From assembly GCA_010094045.1 (NCBI GenBank), contig ML986622.1, positions 62,001-126,000 on the forward strand: a DNA stretch of 64,000 nucleotides, written 5' to 3'. A model generated the notes under the pieces. That model ran no database searches. It was not told where the DNA came from and was given only the letters and a program-made list of their open reading frames with translations. The DNA comes from Lojkania enalia (taxonomy: Eukaryota > Ascomycota > Dothideomycetes > Pleosporales). Of this stretch, positions 34,314 through 45,283 are shown one piece after another. The translations under genes were made by a program, and so were the position numbers. Each line of letters starts with the position of its first letter. Positions within the stretch are counted from its first letter, which is position 1.

Positions 34314-35611
34314 TTAAGCGGGGGGAACCCTAGTCCTATCACCCCCTTTCCTAATCCACTCGTCCTCGATAATAGTGTCGAGGGCGTTGTATATTAGCTT
34401 ATATGCTGTGCGAATCGTTCCGTCGCTAACGTCCACCGCAGCTCCAATGTCTTTGGGAGTACGCCCTTGGCCCATCAGATGAGCAATAAGATAGATGCAG
34501 GCACCAGTAATCGAGAGAGGAGATCGACCAGCTGCAACGCCAAGACTGGTGACCTTGGACGCGGCCTCTTGTGCGATGATACTAACTGACATGGATAGAT
34601 TAAGTTTGTTGCAAGCACGGCCGATGAGCTCGGAAGCTTCGGTTGACTTTGTATGCTTGAACGAGCTGTTGCTGATAACAGCACCACTTCCAGAGACCTT
34701 GGGACCAGTGTCTTTTGCGAGAGTCTTCTGGATGTGAGACTCCAGAACTTTGAAGGTGCGGCCAATCTCCTTTTTGGAGACATTCGTTAGCTTGAAAATC
34801 TCGCGAAAGGAACGGGGAACCTCGTGTTGCCGGCAGGCGATGAAGATGCAACCTGCGATGATTGCGTCCTGCGACTTTCCCTTGAAGATTTTGGCATCGT
34901 CCGTCATTTTATACAAGAGTTTTGTCGTCTCTGCAACCACTTTCGGAATATTTGAGGATTCGCAGAGCGTGCTGATCTGTCCATAAGCTGCCTGGAGTGA
35001 CTTATTGGTCTTGTCGTGGTTGGACTTGTTCTGGGCACGAGCGAGCTCCCGCATACGCATTCCACCATCGCCAAAAGCGATCTCTGTCTGAAGCTGAGAG
35101 CCGTGCAAGAGGGGATTCGCGGCGTCACCAATACGAGAAGGATCGTCGTTGCCTTGGTCGTCGTTGGAGAATGTTCGCCACTCAGATCCTAAAGTTAATC
35201 AGTTAGCGAACTGTCTGAATAAGGGGAGCATAGTACTAACGCGTATCAATAATACGGTCTGCTAGCACTCGTCCACACGATCCACAGACAGTGTCGCCGC
35301 TGGAGAATTCCTCCACGAGATTCGGGGGTAATTCCTTGCAGTCAGGACTAAAGTTGGGTTACAGTTAGCATGCTTCAATTGTAGATAATAGTCTAATACT
35401 CCCAGACTAAAGGAGAAGCGCATGATGTTTTCTAAAAAGGCACTCATGTGAATCGCAATTCAGGTAGTTGCACAAAGACTTTAGACTATACCACGTACCA
35501 CATGAGAGTAACGTTCAGATCCTCAGTCCACTCCTGGGCAACGGGTTGGTCGACGACCTCTTCGTAGACTTCGCCCGGTGAGAGGACGCGGCCATCGGGA
35601 GCGAACGCCAT
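34314..35611 (-). CDS. sua7: General transcription factor TFIIB
   Basis: Exons 35611-35499, 35347-35241 and 35188-34314 give about 364 residues. The N-terminal zinc ribbon is split by the first intron: CPDC (residues 38-41) and [26 protein letters not shown]. Two cyclin-like repeats follow: [28 protein letters not shown] in the first, and [44 protein letters not shown] in the second. TFIIB bridges TBP-bound promoter DNA to RNA polymerase II and sets the start site. The first intron (157 bases) is longer than its neighbours. All three junctions keep frame with GT..AG ends. The N-terminus ([20 protein letters not shown]) precedes the ribbon as in fungal orthologues. The start lies 681 bases from the divergent ATP synthase subunit gene. 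Confidence 0.95.
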
Positions 35612-36292
35612 ATCTCACTTAGTATCACAGTATAAGAGTGCGACCGAAGGGGAGAGTCCGGCCTGATCGTAGGCAAGTTGTAGCACGGATGGAATTATAT
35701 TAAAAAGATATGCCTTATGAGGCACGGATCGAGATGTATTCAGCGATTTGCTGTGGATGGCAGCGCAGTAGGCGGGATTTTTCTCGGCCGTTTGCTTTCA
35801 CGAGAGCGCGGTCGGTAATTAGCTGCGGGTTGTGCGAAGAACGTTAAGCTAGCGTGGAAAAGGAATGCAGTTCCTCGCCGTTGCAGAGGGTGTAGCTCTC
35901 GTTAAACGGAGAGGAAAGTCTGGCGCTGATAAAAGCGCGGAGGAGAAGGCGGCCGAAAGTGGCAAATGGCGGCGCAGGCTCCTCGGGCGCGGTGAAGGCG
36001 CCTATATCACGATATATTGCTATGAAAGAGTGAATACCAACACTCGAAATACTTCGTCGCGGGGTCGACGCAGAGTCCGGTGTGGTTGTGGGTAGGTGGT
36101 GTTGGTGTCGAGAAGAAAAGAATTGGAGAGGATGACAGACATGAAGTAGGCAGCCAGAGCGCCAAGGCTAAAAAGTGAGCTAGTCCTGTTGTGGATGCGG
36201 CTCTTGCCGTCGAAAAACCTCCAGCCATCCGACCTTGACTCTCCGAGCAAGCTCTTATTCACAGCTCCCTCCCCCACCGCTCTCACAACACA
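35612..36292. promoter_or_regulatory. Divergent promoter region of TFIIB and ATP synthase subunit h
   Basis: Both genes read outwards from these 681 bases. The 200 bases before ATG 36293 are rich in C, T and A (for example CTCCCTCCCCCACCGCTCTCACAACACA). No coding frame of its own is supported. Confidence 0.6.
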
Positions 36293-36784
36293 ATGCTTGC
36301 GCAATCCATCAGGGCTTCGGTAGGTCCAGTAATCCAAACCCTTACTTGCTGTTTCTGACCATATTGTAGCGCCAGGTGCTCGTACGCGTCGCCCGGCAGC
36401 AACCTGCCCGTATCTCCCGACGCACCTTCATTGTCCCAACGGCCGTCCGGCAAGGTGATTCATCTCCCAGTGCCCCCAGCAAAACTGTACTGACCCAATT
36501 GTCTCACGCCAGCCGACCTTGTGCAGGATATGTACCTCAGGGAATTGAAGGCCTACAAGCCCCCGCAGGTCAAGGCATCTGACGCCGAGGGCCACGTCCA
36601 GAAGTTTACCATCCCGAAAGCCCCTCCATCGCCTGAGGAGAGCGATATTGCGAGCGAATTGAAGGCGTACGAGACTCAGCAGGTTGAGATTGAGGGATCT
36701 TCATCTTCGGAGGGTACTTCCGCGCCTGTAGAGGAGGACTGGTTTGAGGAGGAGCCAGAAGACGAAGTGCCGGCTGCTCATTAG
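36293..36784 (+). CDS. atp14: Mitochondrial F1Fo ATP synthase subunit h
   Basis: Exons 36293-36319, 36370-36454 and 36513-36784 give 127 residues. The first exon (MLAQSIRAS) is only nine codons and was found from its donor and the shared frame. The presequence is basic (RQVLVRVARQQPARISRRTF). The mature part begins ADLVQDMYLRELKAYKPPQ, the signature of ATP14, with a second copy of the ELKAYETQQV motif and an acidic tail (EEDWFEEEPEDEVPAAH). Subunit h is a peripheral stalk component of the mitochondrial ATP synthase. The duplicated "ELKAY" motif at about residues 47-51 and 87-91 is characteristic of fungal members. Divergent from TFIIB. Confidence 0.9.
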
Positions 36785-38296
36785 AAGGGCGCTGTGGATA
36801 TGGACTGCTTGTACTAAAATACCTATCGATTGTATCAAAACGGACTGAGCATTGGCCGCCGGACGTGGTCTTCCAAGGTTCCCAGCTTGCACCTCAACAA
36901 TTACCACGTGATTCATTCCGACACCAACACCGGGCATGCTAACTAACGTGTGGAGGGTAGTCTGTAGTGGTGATCTTCGATATTCGGGCTTACCTATAGG
37001 AATAGGAGCTTAGGGTTCACGTGAATAGTTCATTTTTCACCGCCTGCTCGTTGATATGTCTGTTTCAACCTGCATGCAATTTAGAAATGTGTATACGCGT
37101 CTATACTGAGTTGTTCTAGACATAGTGCAACTCGATGGTGAATGTGAGTCACTTGCATAATCGCACAGCGTAGAAATGAGGGACAAAGGTACGCCTATCT
37201 ACTGCGCTGTCGCGCGAATGGAGAGAAGGATTCGTCATCTCCGGAGCGACCAGGAGTAGGCCGGTCAGCCTGGGTGATGGCTTCCGAGCAGGACGTCATG
37301 TTCGCTCAGCCAGGTTAAAGTAGTCACAGCAGACGAGCCAGTAGATATGAGTTGCGGGTAGCACGGAGAACTCGACTGCTTTAACGAATGAACGGTAGGT
37401 CACAGCCAAGGGTGGCTTTCAGGCGCGGAGATGGGCGGCACGGGCATCCCAAGGCTGGACGATCCATCGACAAGGCATGTTCTTGTCCTCGTCCTCGAGG
37501 CGTGTTGCAGTAGCACTGTAGTGATGGTTGCAGGCTTGGGGAGTGAATGCAGAGGCCCGGCAACTCATCGGGAACGCAACCCCACCGCATGACGCCCGGA
37601 GGCAATAGGCGCCCTGCTGTTGGCCGCCGGCAGCGGCTGGTGAGTGGATGGAAGAGGACAGCGAGGCACTGGGCGCTCAATATATTTGTTAAAGCTCCGA
37701 CTGGCAACTCAACAGAATGAACGTCAAGGAGGCCTGCCAAAATTAAATCTCCAGATCTGCCAGGCCGGCGAGCGATCACCATACCAGCATATAACCACGA
37801 TAGCGCACAGCCACCAAAACCTGCCGCTACCCCTGCTAGGCCGTGCCTGTCGCCCTGACGCCTGCACTCCTGCGACAACCAAGATAATTTGCCGAAATCA
37901 ACGTCAACGCTCCGGGCTGCCTCCAGGTCCGCCATCCTGTTCCTAATCCCAGCGTGCCAGTCTCAAACGCTGCGCCGTCTTGTCTGTCGCTACCTCCACC
38001 CCAACCACTATCTCCCTCTCCCCCGCGTCCGCCGCTCGCTGCACCCACTCCAACGCTCGCTTCACCGAGGCCGCCCATTGCGCCGCATTCGAAACACGCC
38101 CGTCCTGCTGACACCACTGCTTCAGCCTCAATACTTCAATTCGAACTTCGAACCTGGAGCTGCTGCGAGGCTGGCCCGTCTGACCAACGCCGCCAGGAGT
38201 TTGCCTGAGATCATGAGTCCCCTTTCTTAAATGTCTGTGTAGGATTATACAGGAAGGTATATGGAGCAGTAACCCCATCCGCCCTTTTCCGCCACT
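36785..38296. other. Gene-free 1.5-kb stretch
   Basis: This lies between the ATP synthase subunit and DUF1765 genes, both on the plus strand, and must contain the promoter of the latter. The last 400 bases are pyrimidine-rich (e.g. CTCCACCCCAACCACTATCTCCCTCTCCCCC). No supported coding frame or RNA gene. Confidence 0.5.
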
Positions 38297-41200
38297 ATGC
38301 AGGCTGTCGCTTCCGCCATGGGCGGCCATGACCTGCTCGCTCGCGCCTCAAGAGGCCGGCTTCGAAGCGCCTCCGAAGCATTCCCGCCTGCTGAACGCGA
38401 AGTTGATGTCGAGGCCGTACAGCTCCCCAAGGCCGCGAGCTATACTTACTTCCCGCGCGTCAAGGACCTGCCTGAGGATGCGTCGATGCTGGAGCTCAAG
38501 GGGACTATCTCTGAAGATGACTTGAAGCTTGGCCCGAAGGAGGAGGGAACGGATTCGTCCTACTCGTCTTCAGGCGGATCCAGTCCGTCGTCAGAGGAAG
38601 CTCCCCAGGCCGAGCAGCCGGAGCAGCCGACGCCATTGAAGCCGTCCATCTCGCGCCGGTCGTCGAGATTTCTGCCGTTCTCTAGCAAAAGCCGGGAGCC
38701 CTCAATCGAGCCCAAGTCCGATCGCAGCCGCCATGAAACTCGTAAAAAGGAGGAATCTCCTGGTTCCATGTCACCTGCAAGGTCACTTACCAAATTAAGG
38801 AGGAAGTCTTGGATAGCTCCAAACTCACGGTCATCCTCGCCCACAAAAGATTCCGTAAAGGCTGTGAAAGCTGAAGAGTCGCCAAAAGCTTCATCGGGTG
38901 TAGATTCGAACAAACAGAAATTTTTCACAAGCACAGCAGGTATTCCTGAGAAGTCTAGACCCAACGATGTCAGTTTGGAGCCCTCGGTTTCCAAGACCCG
39001 TGTTCTCACCAAGAAGACAAAGCGGCCACTTAGCGGGCTCTTCAATTCATCGACTACCTTACAAAACTCACAGACAAATACCGCGCAGCTGCCTGCCGCG
39101 TCTAATACTTCTTCAGTTCGAGCTCTTCCAAAATCGTTTTCCACAGAGAGACTCCCCTCGTTCACGCAATCTCCGACCACAGCGACGACCCACATTCCAC
39201 CACTCCCGCGCAGAATTTCCACTGAAAGGCTCAAAGGCGTTAAGACGGAGCCTCGCAAGAAAGACGAACTTTGGACGGTATTCCGGGCTTTGGAGGGTGA
39301 CCTTCGCAAGTAAGTTTCCAAGTTTACAAGGTCTTGGCTAGAGCAATTTCATAACTAGAAACATAGGTTTCAATCGAAATCTATCGCATTGAAAGCCAAT
39401 GTTGTCCGAACTAGCCTCCTACCGTTTTTGCGTTCCTACTCTACTCATCCGTCAAACCACAAATTGCGCCCAGAAGATTTGGACCGGCGTGTCAACATCT
39501 TGAACGGATGGTGGACTGGGCTCCTGGAACTCCTCGCTGGGCGGAATAATCAATCAATATCCGGAACAGATCGACCAGCCATACTAGAGGGAATCGCTGG
39601 CGTCATGGAGAGGCCGGAATGGAGGATGTCTCCATCACCATTTTGCGCTTTGGTTGATCGCGTTGAGACGTCCTCTACCACGACAGCCAAGACTGTGGGA
39701 TCCGCATCTTCTTCGTCTTCCGATTTTCTGGCCGAGTCGGTCTACCACAACGTTAAGAACATCTTCACGCAGAACCTCCTGTCACAAATGAGCTTTGTGG
39801 TGGATAAAATGTCACTTCGAAATGCAGCTGCCAGTCTCGTGACTTTCTGTGGCAAGTCTTGCGCCTACGCATTTTGCTTCTGCCCTGGAGTTGCCGATGT
39901 GCTAGTGCGATTATGGAATCCATCTCTAGATGTAATGAAGCGTGTTCTCGAAGAATCTGGGATCTCGAGGCAAGACCGCCTCGATGCGGTATCGGACCGG
40001 GTCATTCAGTCGTATCCTCCCACACTTCACTCGCTCAGGTTCGATTCTTTAGCCAAGGCAGTTCGGTTATTGCGTCGTCCTGCTAGCCCTCCTCTTGGAA
40101 CCGCCAATCTAGACTGGTATGGCAATTGGGCAAAGCGTTGGTCAGGTGCCGAAAGCGATCTGTTCTACGTCTTTGTAAAGCATTATCACATTCTTGTGAC
40201 AGAGTTTCTTCCTGTCGAGCCAAGCAATGTAGAGCGTATTTGTGTGCCTGGGTTGGTCATGGTACACGCTCAAATTTTGGTTAATCTGGATGCGACCATT
40301 AATCGTCACGCTACTCAACAGCTTGAAGAGCCAAATTCGGGGGCATCTTCAATCACTTTTGATGACGTATTGGGCGATCCTGATGCGTCTGCATCTACCC
40401 TGCCCATACCTCCTGCAAATGCTACCCGCCAAATGGCAGAAAACCGCCTTATTATGCTGATCCGCGACTTTTTGTCAGAAAGGAATGCACATCTGTCTAC
40501 CGCAAGATGCGTCTTTGCAGAAGGATTTGGGCGCCTTTTGAAGGGTGCAGCTCGGAAGGTATCTATATATGAAAACAACGCCTGCTACACACTGTGCGAT
40601 TTTCTCGAGGAAGCATTCGTTATCCTAGTGCGCTACGAACAACTTGATCTGGAGCGACACACAACCCTGGATTGGCCTTTCTGGCTCTCGGTGTGCCAAC
40701 AGATGGCTGCAAGCCAGAACACTGCGACCGAGATCAAACTATTCGCCTTCCTTTACAGTACCTGGGGGACTCTAACGTCGGACAAACACCGGAAGACCAC
40801 GCTATGTTTGGATTTCCTATTGGAACCGGAGTTCTTCGAAAGTAGATTTAATCATTGGTGTCCAATGGTGCGTGCGTATTTTATGCGATTGCTCTGCTGG
40901 CGCGTTGCACGGTTTGACGGCGATGAGACGGAAAATGAAATGTAAGTTACCTCACGGCCTGCTCCTGCGAAATTACTAATGATTGGAGCAGAAACATTAT
41001 GCAAGCTCTAAGTGATCGCTTACGCTCTGTGTGGTCTCACTACCTTTGGCTTCGTGAAGAGGCCGAGAACGGGAAAGCCATTCCACCATCAACAACTGCA
41101 TGTAATCCCGCACCGAGTCGGCGTTTCCTTATCATACGTAATGATAATCCAATGGTGGCCAGCAACGGTCCCTTCCTCTCGTTTGACGGCGTAGTCCAGT

Positions 41201-41835
41201 CTCCCATGTCAAAGCGCTTATCGTCTATGGATTCTGTTTCCGAAGTTGATGGTCGTCCAACCTCTGCGCAATCTGCGGACTCTCAGGATTTCCCCGAGGA
41301 GGATACGGGCAAAGGGCGTTGGAATCTCCTCCGCAATATCATGGGCGGCTCGAAGCAATCCTCGAAGCCCAAAGCTTCTTCTCTCACTGGAAAAGATACT
41401 ACAGCAAATAAAGCTCCAAACAGCATTTCATCTGACAGAACAACCGAGGCAGGTCAGCCTGAAAAAGCCCCGACTCCTGAAAAGTGTGTGTCGGTGGCTT
41501 CTCATCGTAGTTACAGCTTTCGATTCTCCCTGGAATGGGTAGACAAGCGATTTGGTACCTTTCAAAATATGCGTCTTAACCCCCCGCGGCTACCTCTTCC
41601 AGCGCAGGTTCTGCTTCAAACGAAGGGCATCAACATTGCGAATGTCGATGGTTGCAAACCGATGGGGGCAGCAGTCACTTCCAGCCGTTACGCAGGCCGC
41701 GCTCTTGCCGAGTGGACGTTCATCTCGCACGAATGTCAGAATTTCTTTGACCGAAGAAAAAACGAAGGGGTGCCATCGAACCGGCTTGTTGAGACGCCCA
41801 CACTTGCCGTCGAAGCCTTCAGACGACCTGGGTAA
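38297..41835 (+). CDS. DUF1765 (UPF0592-family) protein
   Basis: Exons 38297-39309, 39367-40941 and 40992-41835 give about 1143 residues. The first 340 residues are Ser/Pro/Lys-rich and disordered, followed by the start of the conserved part (ELWTVFRALEGDLRKFQSKS). The DUF1765 core is in exon 2: VNILNGWWTGLLELLAGR, then DRPAILEGIAGVMERPEW, then CVFAEGFGRLLKGAARKV and FNHWCPMVRAYFMRLLCWRVARFDG. Exon 3 carries a second variable stretch and a conserved end (SYSFRFSLEWVDKRFG, then GRALAEWTFISHECQNFFDRRKNEGVPSN, then LVETPTLAVEAFRRPG). The family occurs in fission yeast and filamentous fungi; its function is unknown to me. Introns have GTAAGT donors, and the second a clear ACTAAT branch. The end may be longer: a GTAAGC at 41832 and CCAG at 41919 would replace the stop and add about 15 residues. 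Confidence 0.88.
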
Positions 41836-42541
41836 GCTCTTCTGGTCATGATTTTTGTATCATTGCACCGGCACTCTCATATCTTCGCACATTATCTGTA
41901 CGAATTATATATTTTCCAGGATACATAGCTGTATCTTCATGCATCCGACGACTTATTGGCGGGTCTGATATCATTAGAATAAATTTTGGTTGCATTAGGC
42001 TCTTTTCTTTGCAGTGTGCACGAGAGCCTTTGGCGTTTTTTTCTTTCTGGTTTTGGGTTTTGGGCTTCTTATTCTTTGATATGGGATCTGGCATGCATGA
42101 CATTGCATTGCATTTGACATTGGTCGTTTCAGGGTGAATGGTCAGGTTGGGTTCGGATAAGGGGTTTACGGGTTGATTTGGGGTAAATGGATATAGAGAA
42201 TATACATGCTCTTGCTTTCTATGTTTTTCCACTGACGGTTTATGAGGCGTTATAATGATGAATGAAGGGCATGGATTCTGTTGAGTTCGATGAACTAGGG
42301 TGTCGGTGCAACTGTACTTCGCTGCTTGATGGATATCATAAGTCGTGATGGAGGCGCTAGTAGGTTAAATATCTCGTAAATGAGTTTTTTTTTTGCTTGC
42401 TGTTTGGATCAAATGGCAACAAACGACGCACCCGTCAGTATTCAGCAAGACTGGTCTATCTTAGGCATTTTGAATAGAGCAGTAAGACATTGAGGAGCCA
42501 AGAAAAGTTTCCGATAACCTGATATACAACCAGGATGATAT
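41836..42541. other. Gene-free stretch
   Basis: 3' flank of the DUF1765 gene up to the tRNA-like gene. There are T-rich patches (about 42026-42045 and 42386-42394). No coding frame is supported. Confidence 0.5.
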
Positions 42542-42691
42542 TGATGAGAGTGGGACTCAAACCCACGCCACTTTCGTGAGCAGGAATTAATGTTAAGGTA
42601 ACTTTAACCTGGCTATTCCTAGTTAGTATTGTCTATCTCGACGCTGAGGATTAAAGTCCTTTACCGCCACAACCAACTCGGCCATCTCACC
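42542..42691 (-). tRNA. Split tRNA-like gene (long variable arm; Leu/Ser class), anticodon unclear
   Basis: On the minus strand the 5' half GGTGAGA pairs with TCTCATC at the 3' end (one G-U), leaving discriminator A. An A box (TGGCCGAGTTGG), a B box in the T arm (GTGGG-TTTGAGT-CCCAC), and a long variable arm near GCTCACGAAAGTGG are all present. Between GGACTTTAATCC and ATTCCTG lie about 60 bases that must be an intron, with an internal pairing GTTAA..TTAAC. The anticodon loop can be read with TAA (Leu) or TTA. About four extra bases sit between the D arm and anticodon stem. The pol III signals and acceptor stem are intact, so it may be expressed, but a decayed copy is possible. Confidence 0.65.
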
Positions 42692-43187
42692 GTTGCTGGT
42701 AATGCCAAATCGGCGACCCGAGTTGTTTGTAAGTGTTATGTGGTGAATCGATACAGAAGTTTCGGGGAACTGGAAAGTTGGGTGGGTAGATGGGATATTG
42801 GGAGTTGATGGGATCTCTGGTGTTATGGGGACCTGGGATAGGAGGTGAGCTGCTGGGAATTTGGGGAAACCACTTGGGGTGTGTGGATGTGAATTAGAGG
42901 TTTCCGTGGCGGGATATTAAATGGTGGGTTTCTACACGTCTCGTCGAACTATGTAAATAAACAAGGGTATCAAGAACCAAATACTCTCTCTCTGTTTGAA
43001 TCCTATACCTCATTTCCCTAATTTAACGCTGTCCATCCTAATCTACCCCAAAACCTATAGCGGGCCTATAATCTTGGTCCGTGCACCAATCGCCTCTTGG
43101 AGGTTTCGACTTCTCCGCAACTCGGCGCTACCGCACCATATCTTCGCGCAACCAAAACCAACTCACCCTAACCATCCATTCGCCGCC
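42692..43187. other. Gene-free stretch
   Basis: Between the tRNA-like gene and the Rtf2 gene. G-rich with several TGGGA repeats between 42776 and 42870, then a leader rich in C and A before ATG 43188. No coding frame is supported. Confidence 0.45.
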
Positions 43188-44206
43188 ATGGGTAACGACG
43201 GAGGCAGTATACCGACACGCCGCGAGCTCGTTAAGGAAGCCGCGAAAGCGCTCACAACGACTCAAATCAAGGAAGTTCAGACAGAGCAGCAAGAATATGC
43301 CTGGAGCAACGACCCTATATCCCGGAAACCGCTCGCGCGGCCGGTAGTCTCTGATTCGGCGGGGAGGTTGTACAATAAGGAGACTATTCTAGAGTATCTA
43401 CTCTCGGCGGACGATAACGGTGCGAATAAAGTTGAGGCGGACAAAATCATTGATGGGCGGGTGAAGAGCTTGAAGGATGTGGTTGAGGTCAAGTTTGAGG
43501 TGGATGAGGAGGCAAAGAATAGTCTCCAGGTTTCAAACGGGTCGACGGGCAGGTCAGAGAGATGGATTTGCCCGATTACGAGAACGGAGCTGGGGCCTGG
43601 GGCTAAGGCCGTGTATATTGTGCCGTGCGGACATGCGTTTGCGGGGAGTGTGGTTAAGGAGGTTTCGGGGGAGACGTGTCTACAGGTGAGTTGCGTAATT
43701 ATTTCACGAATGTATAATGGAGAAGTACTGATTGTTTGTTTCAGTGCAATGAGCCTTATGCCGAAAACGACATCATTCCCATCCTACCCATCGCCACTAC
43801 GGATCTTGCGAGCTTGAATCTCCGGATTAGGACTTTGAAGGACAAGGGCCTCACACACGCATTGAAGAAGGCTAGCGGAAGCAAGAAGAGAAAGAAGGCC
43901 GAGAAGGAGACAAATGGTGAGCCCGCGGAGGACGGCGCCAAGGCCAAGGAACCCTCATCTGAAGAAGACAAGAAGAAGGAGAGGAAATCGAAGCAGGCTC
44001 CAGCTACGAGCAATGGTATCAAAAATGCGTCTACGGCATATTTGACAAAGCGGGTCCTTGAAGAGCAAGAGGAGCGCAACAAGAAGAGAAAAGTAGAGCA
44101 GAATGAAACCGTCAAGAGTCTCTTTTCAAATCGAGGAGCGAAGCCATCAGCTAACAACTCAGCTGATTACATGACCCGTGGCTTCAGCATTCCGTCAAAG
44201 AAATAA
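43188..44206 (+). CDS. rtf2: Replication termination factor 2 (Rtf2)-domain protein
   Basis: Exons 43188-43685 and 43745-44206 give 319 residues. The N-terminus MGNDGGSIPTRRELVKE matches the family start (MGNDGG..). Next come the Rtf2 blocks WSNDPISRKPLARPVVSDSAGRLYNKETILEYLL, then DVVEVKFE. A RING-like zinc part follows: WICPITRTELGPGAKAVYIVPCGHAFAGSVVKEV, joined across the intron to CLQCNEPYAENDIIPILP. The tail is Lys/Glu-rich with nuclear-localisation-like KKRKKAEK and NKKRKVEQ, ending SADYMTRGFSIPSKK. Rtf2 proteins act at stalled replication forks and, in plants and fission yeast, link to splicing. The intron (GTGAGT..TTTCAG) keeps frame. An upstream in-frame ATG at 42996 exists, but the MGNDGG start fits better. 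Confidence 0.92.
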
Positions 44207-44442
44207 AGACAATCTAATGCTCCTTAGCATGTGATTTGCTGGGCATTTCGACGAGACTCTATCTTTGGTGAGCCAGAACAAAGACATGGTCCAGGTTATT
44301 CGAAATGCATTTGGGTTGGTTTGCTAGGAGTTGCGGGATTCGGTATGAGATATTCAAACACATTACGCATAGGCTTGTCGAATTGACTAATATATAGATA
44401 CCCTAGCTTCAATTATTGTACCCGTTGCAGCGTCCGGGCCTT

Positions 44443-45283
44443 TTATATGCAACTCCCCTCAACACTTGCCGTTGTATTCTTGATAAAGCCATTCAAAAAC
44501 CCTCCCCCAGCACACAACAACCCCTTTACGAAAGCGCGATTCACTGTATCCGCGCCTGCTCCATTCGTATGCGTATGGTCTTGCGGGAAAAATGAATCTA
44601 CCTTCGCCTTACCTAGGGTTTGGAAGATATTCGCAGTGTATTGCCCATGGTCAACAAACATGGCGTTCTGTCCAATCCGTTTCGCGGTATCTCGAGAGTA
44701 CGTAGTAAATCTGCTAGGTCCATAGCTGAAGCTACCACCTTCCCACGGATTATTAGGTGTAGGCGACGAAATGATAACCTTTGCGCCCTTCGCCACCAAC
44801 GCATTCCCCGCGTTCGTCAGATATGCCGGATACGTCAGAACAGTAACAGTTTGTCCGTTGTAGAAGCTCTGGCATGTCTCGTTTCCTGCTCCGGGGCAGT
44901 CCGTACGTCCGTTGTCCGTGGACAAAGATCCGCCATCGTTGTGCCCAAATTCAATAATGACGATATCATTGGGATTTACGATGTCGATTATGGCTTGGAA
45001 GCGGCCTTCGACGGTGTAGGAGCGTGCGCTGCGGCCGCCAATAGCTTTATTGACTACGGGGAGGGTGAGGGAGTATTGTAGGTATTCTCCCCAGCCTAGC
45101 AACGATAATCAGACTTGTGAGTGCGAGTAGAACAGCTAGGACGTGATATGTACCTTGTATAGCACCGCCGCTTCTCGCCATGGTGGAGTCACCGGCTAGG
45201 TAGACGGTTTGCGCGCGTTGGAGCAAATTTGGCGTGCTCGCGGCAATAGACACCAGGCCGAGGATTGAATAGAGCGACAGCAT
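44443..45283 (-). CDS. Rhamnogalacturonan acetylesterase (SGNH hydrolase, CE12-like)
   Basis: Exons 45283-45154 and 45095-44443 give 260 residues. A signal peptide is present (MLSLYSILGLVSIAAS). Block I holds the nucleophile Ser33 in AGDSTMARSGG, block II has KAIGGRSARSY, block III has Asn96 in FGHNDGG, and the catalytic Asp/His pair lies in FPQDHTHTNGAGADTVN. Length and motifs match fungal rhamnogalacturonan acetylesterases, which deacetylate the backbone of rhamnogalacturonan I in pectin outside the cell. The 58-base intron (GTACAT..GCTAG) interrupts GAIQG|WGEYLQ just after block I. The neighbouring gene on the plus strand (Rtf2) is unrelated; no other pectin gene is adjacent. Confidence 0.93.

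Noticed and set aside
37381..37935. 184-codon minus-strand open frame
   Set aside because: Low-complexity, Cys/Gly/Arg-rich translation in the promoter region of the DUF1765 gene with no homologue I recognise.
38560..39321. 253-codon minus-strand open frame
   Set aside because: Antisense to the Ser/Pro-rich start of the DUF1765 gene; a composition artefact.
41846..42232. 128-codon minus-strand open frame after the DUF1765 gene
   Set aside because: No family resemblance; overlaps the 3' flank and the possible alternative last exon of the plus-strand gene.
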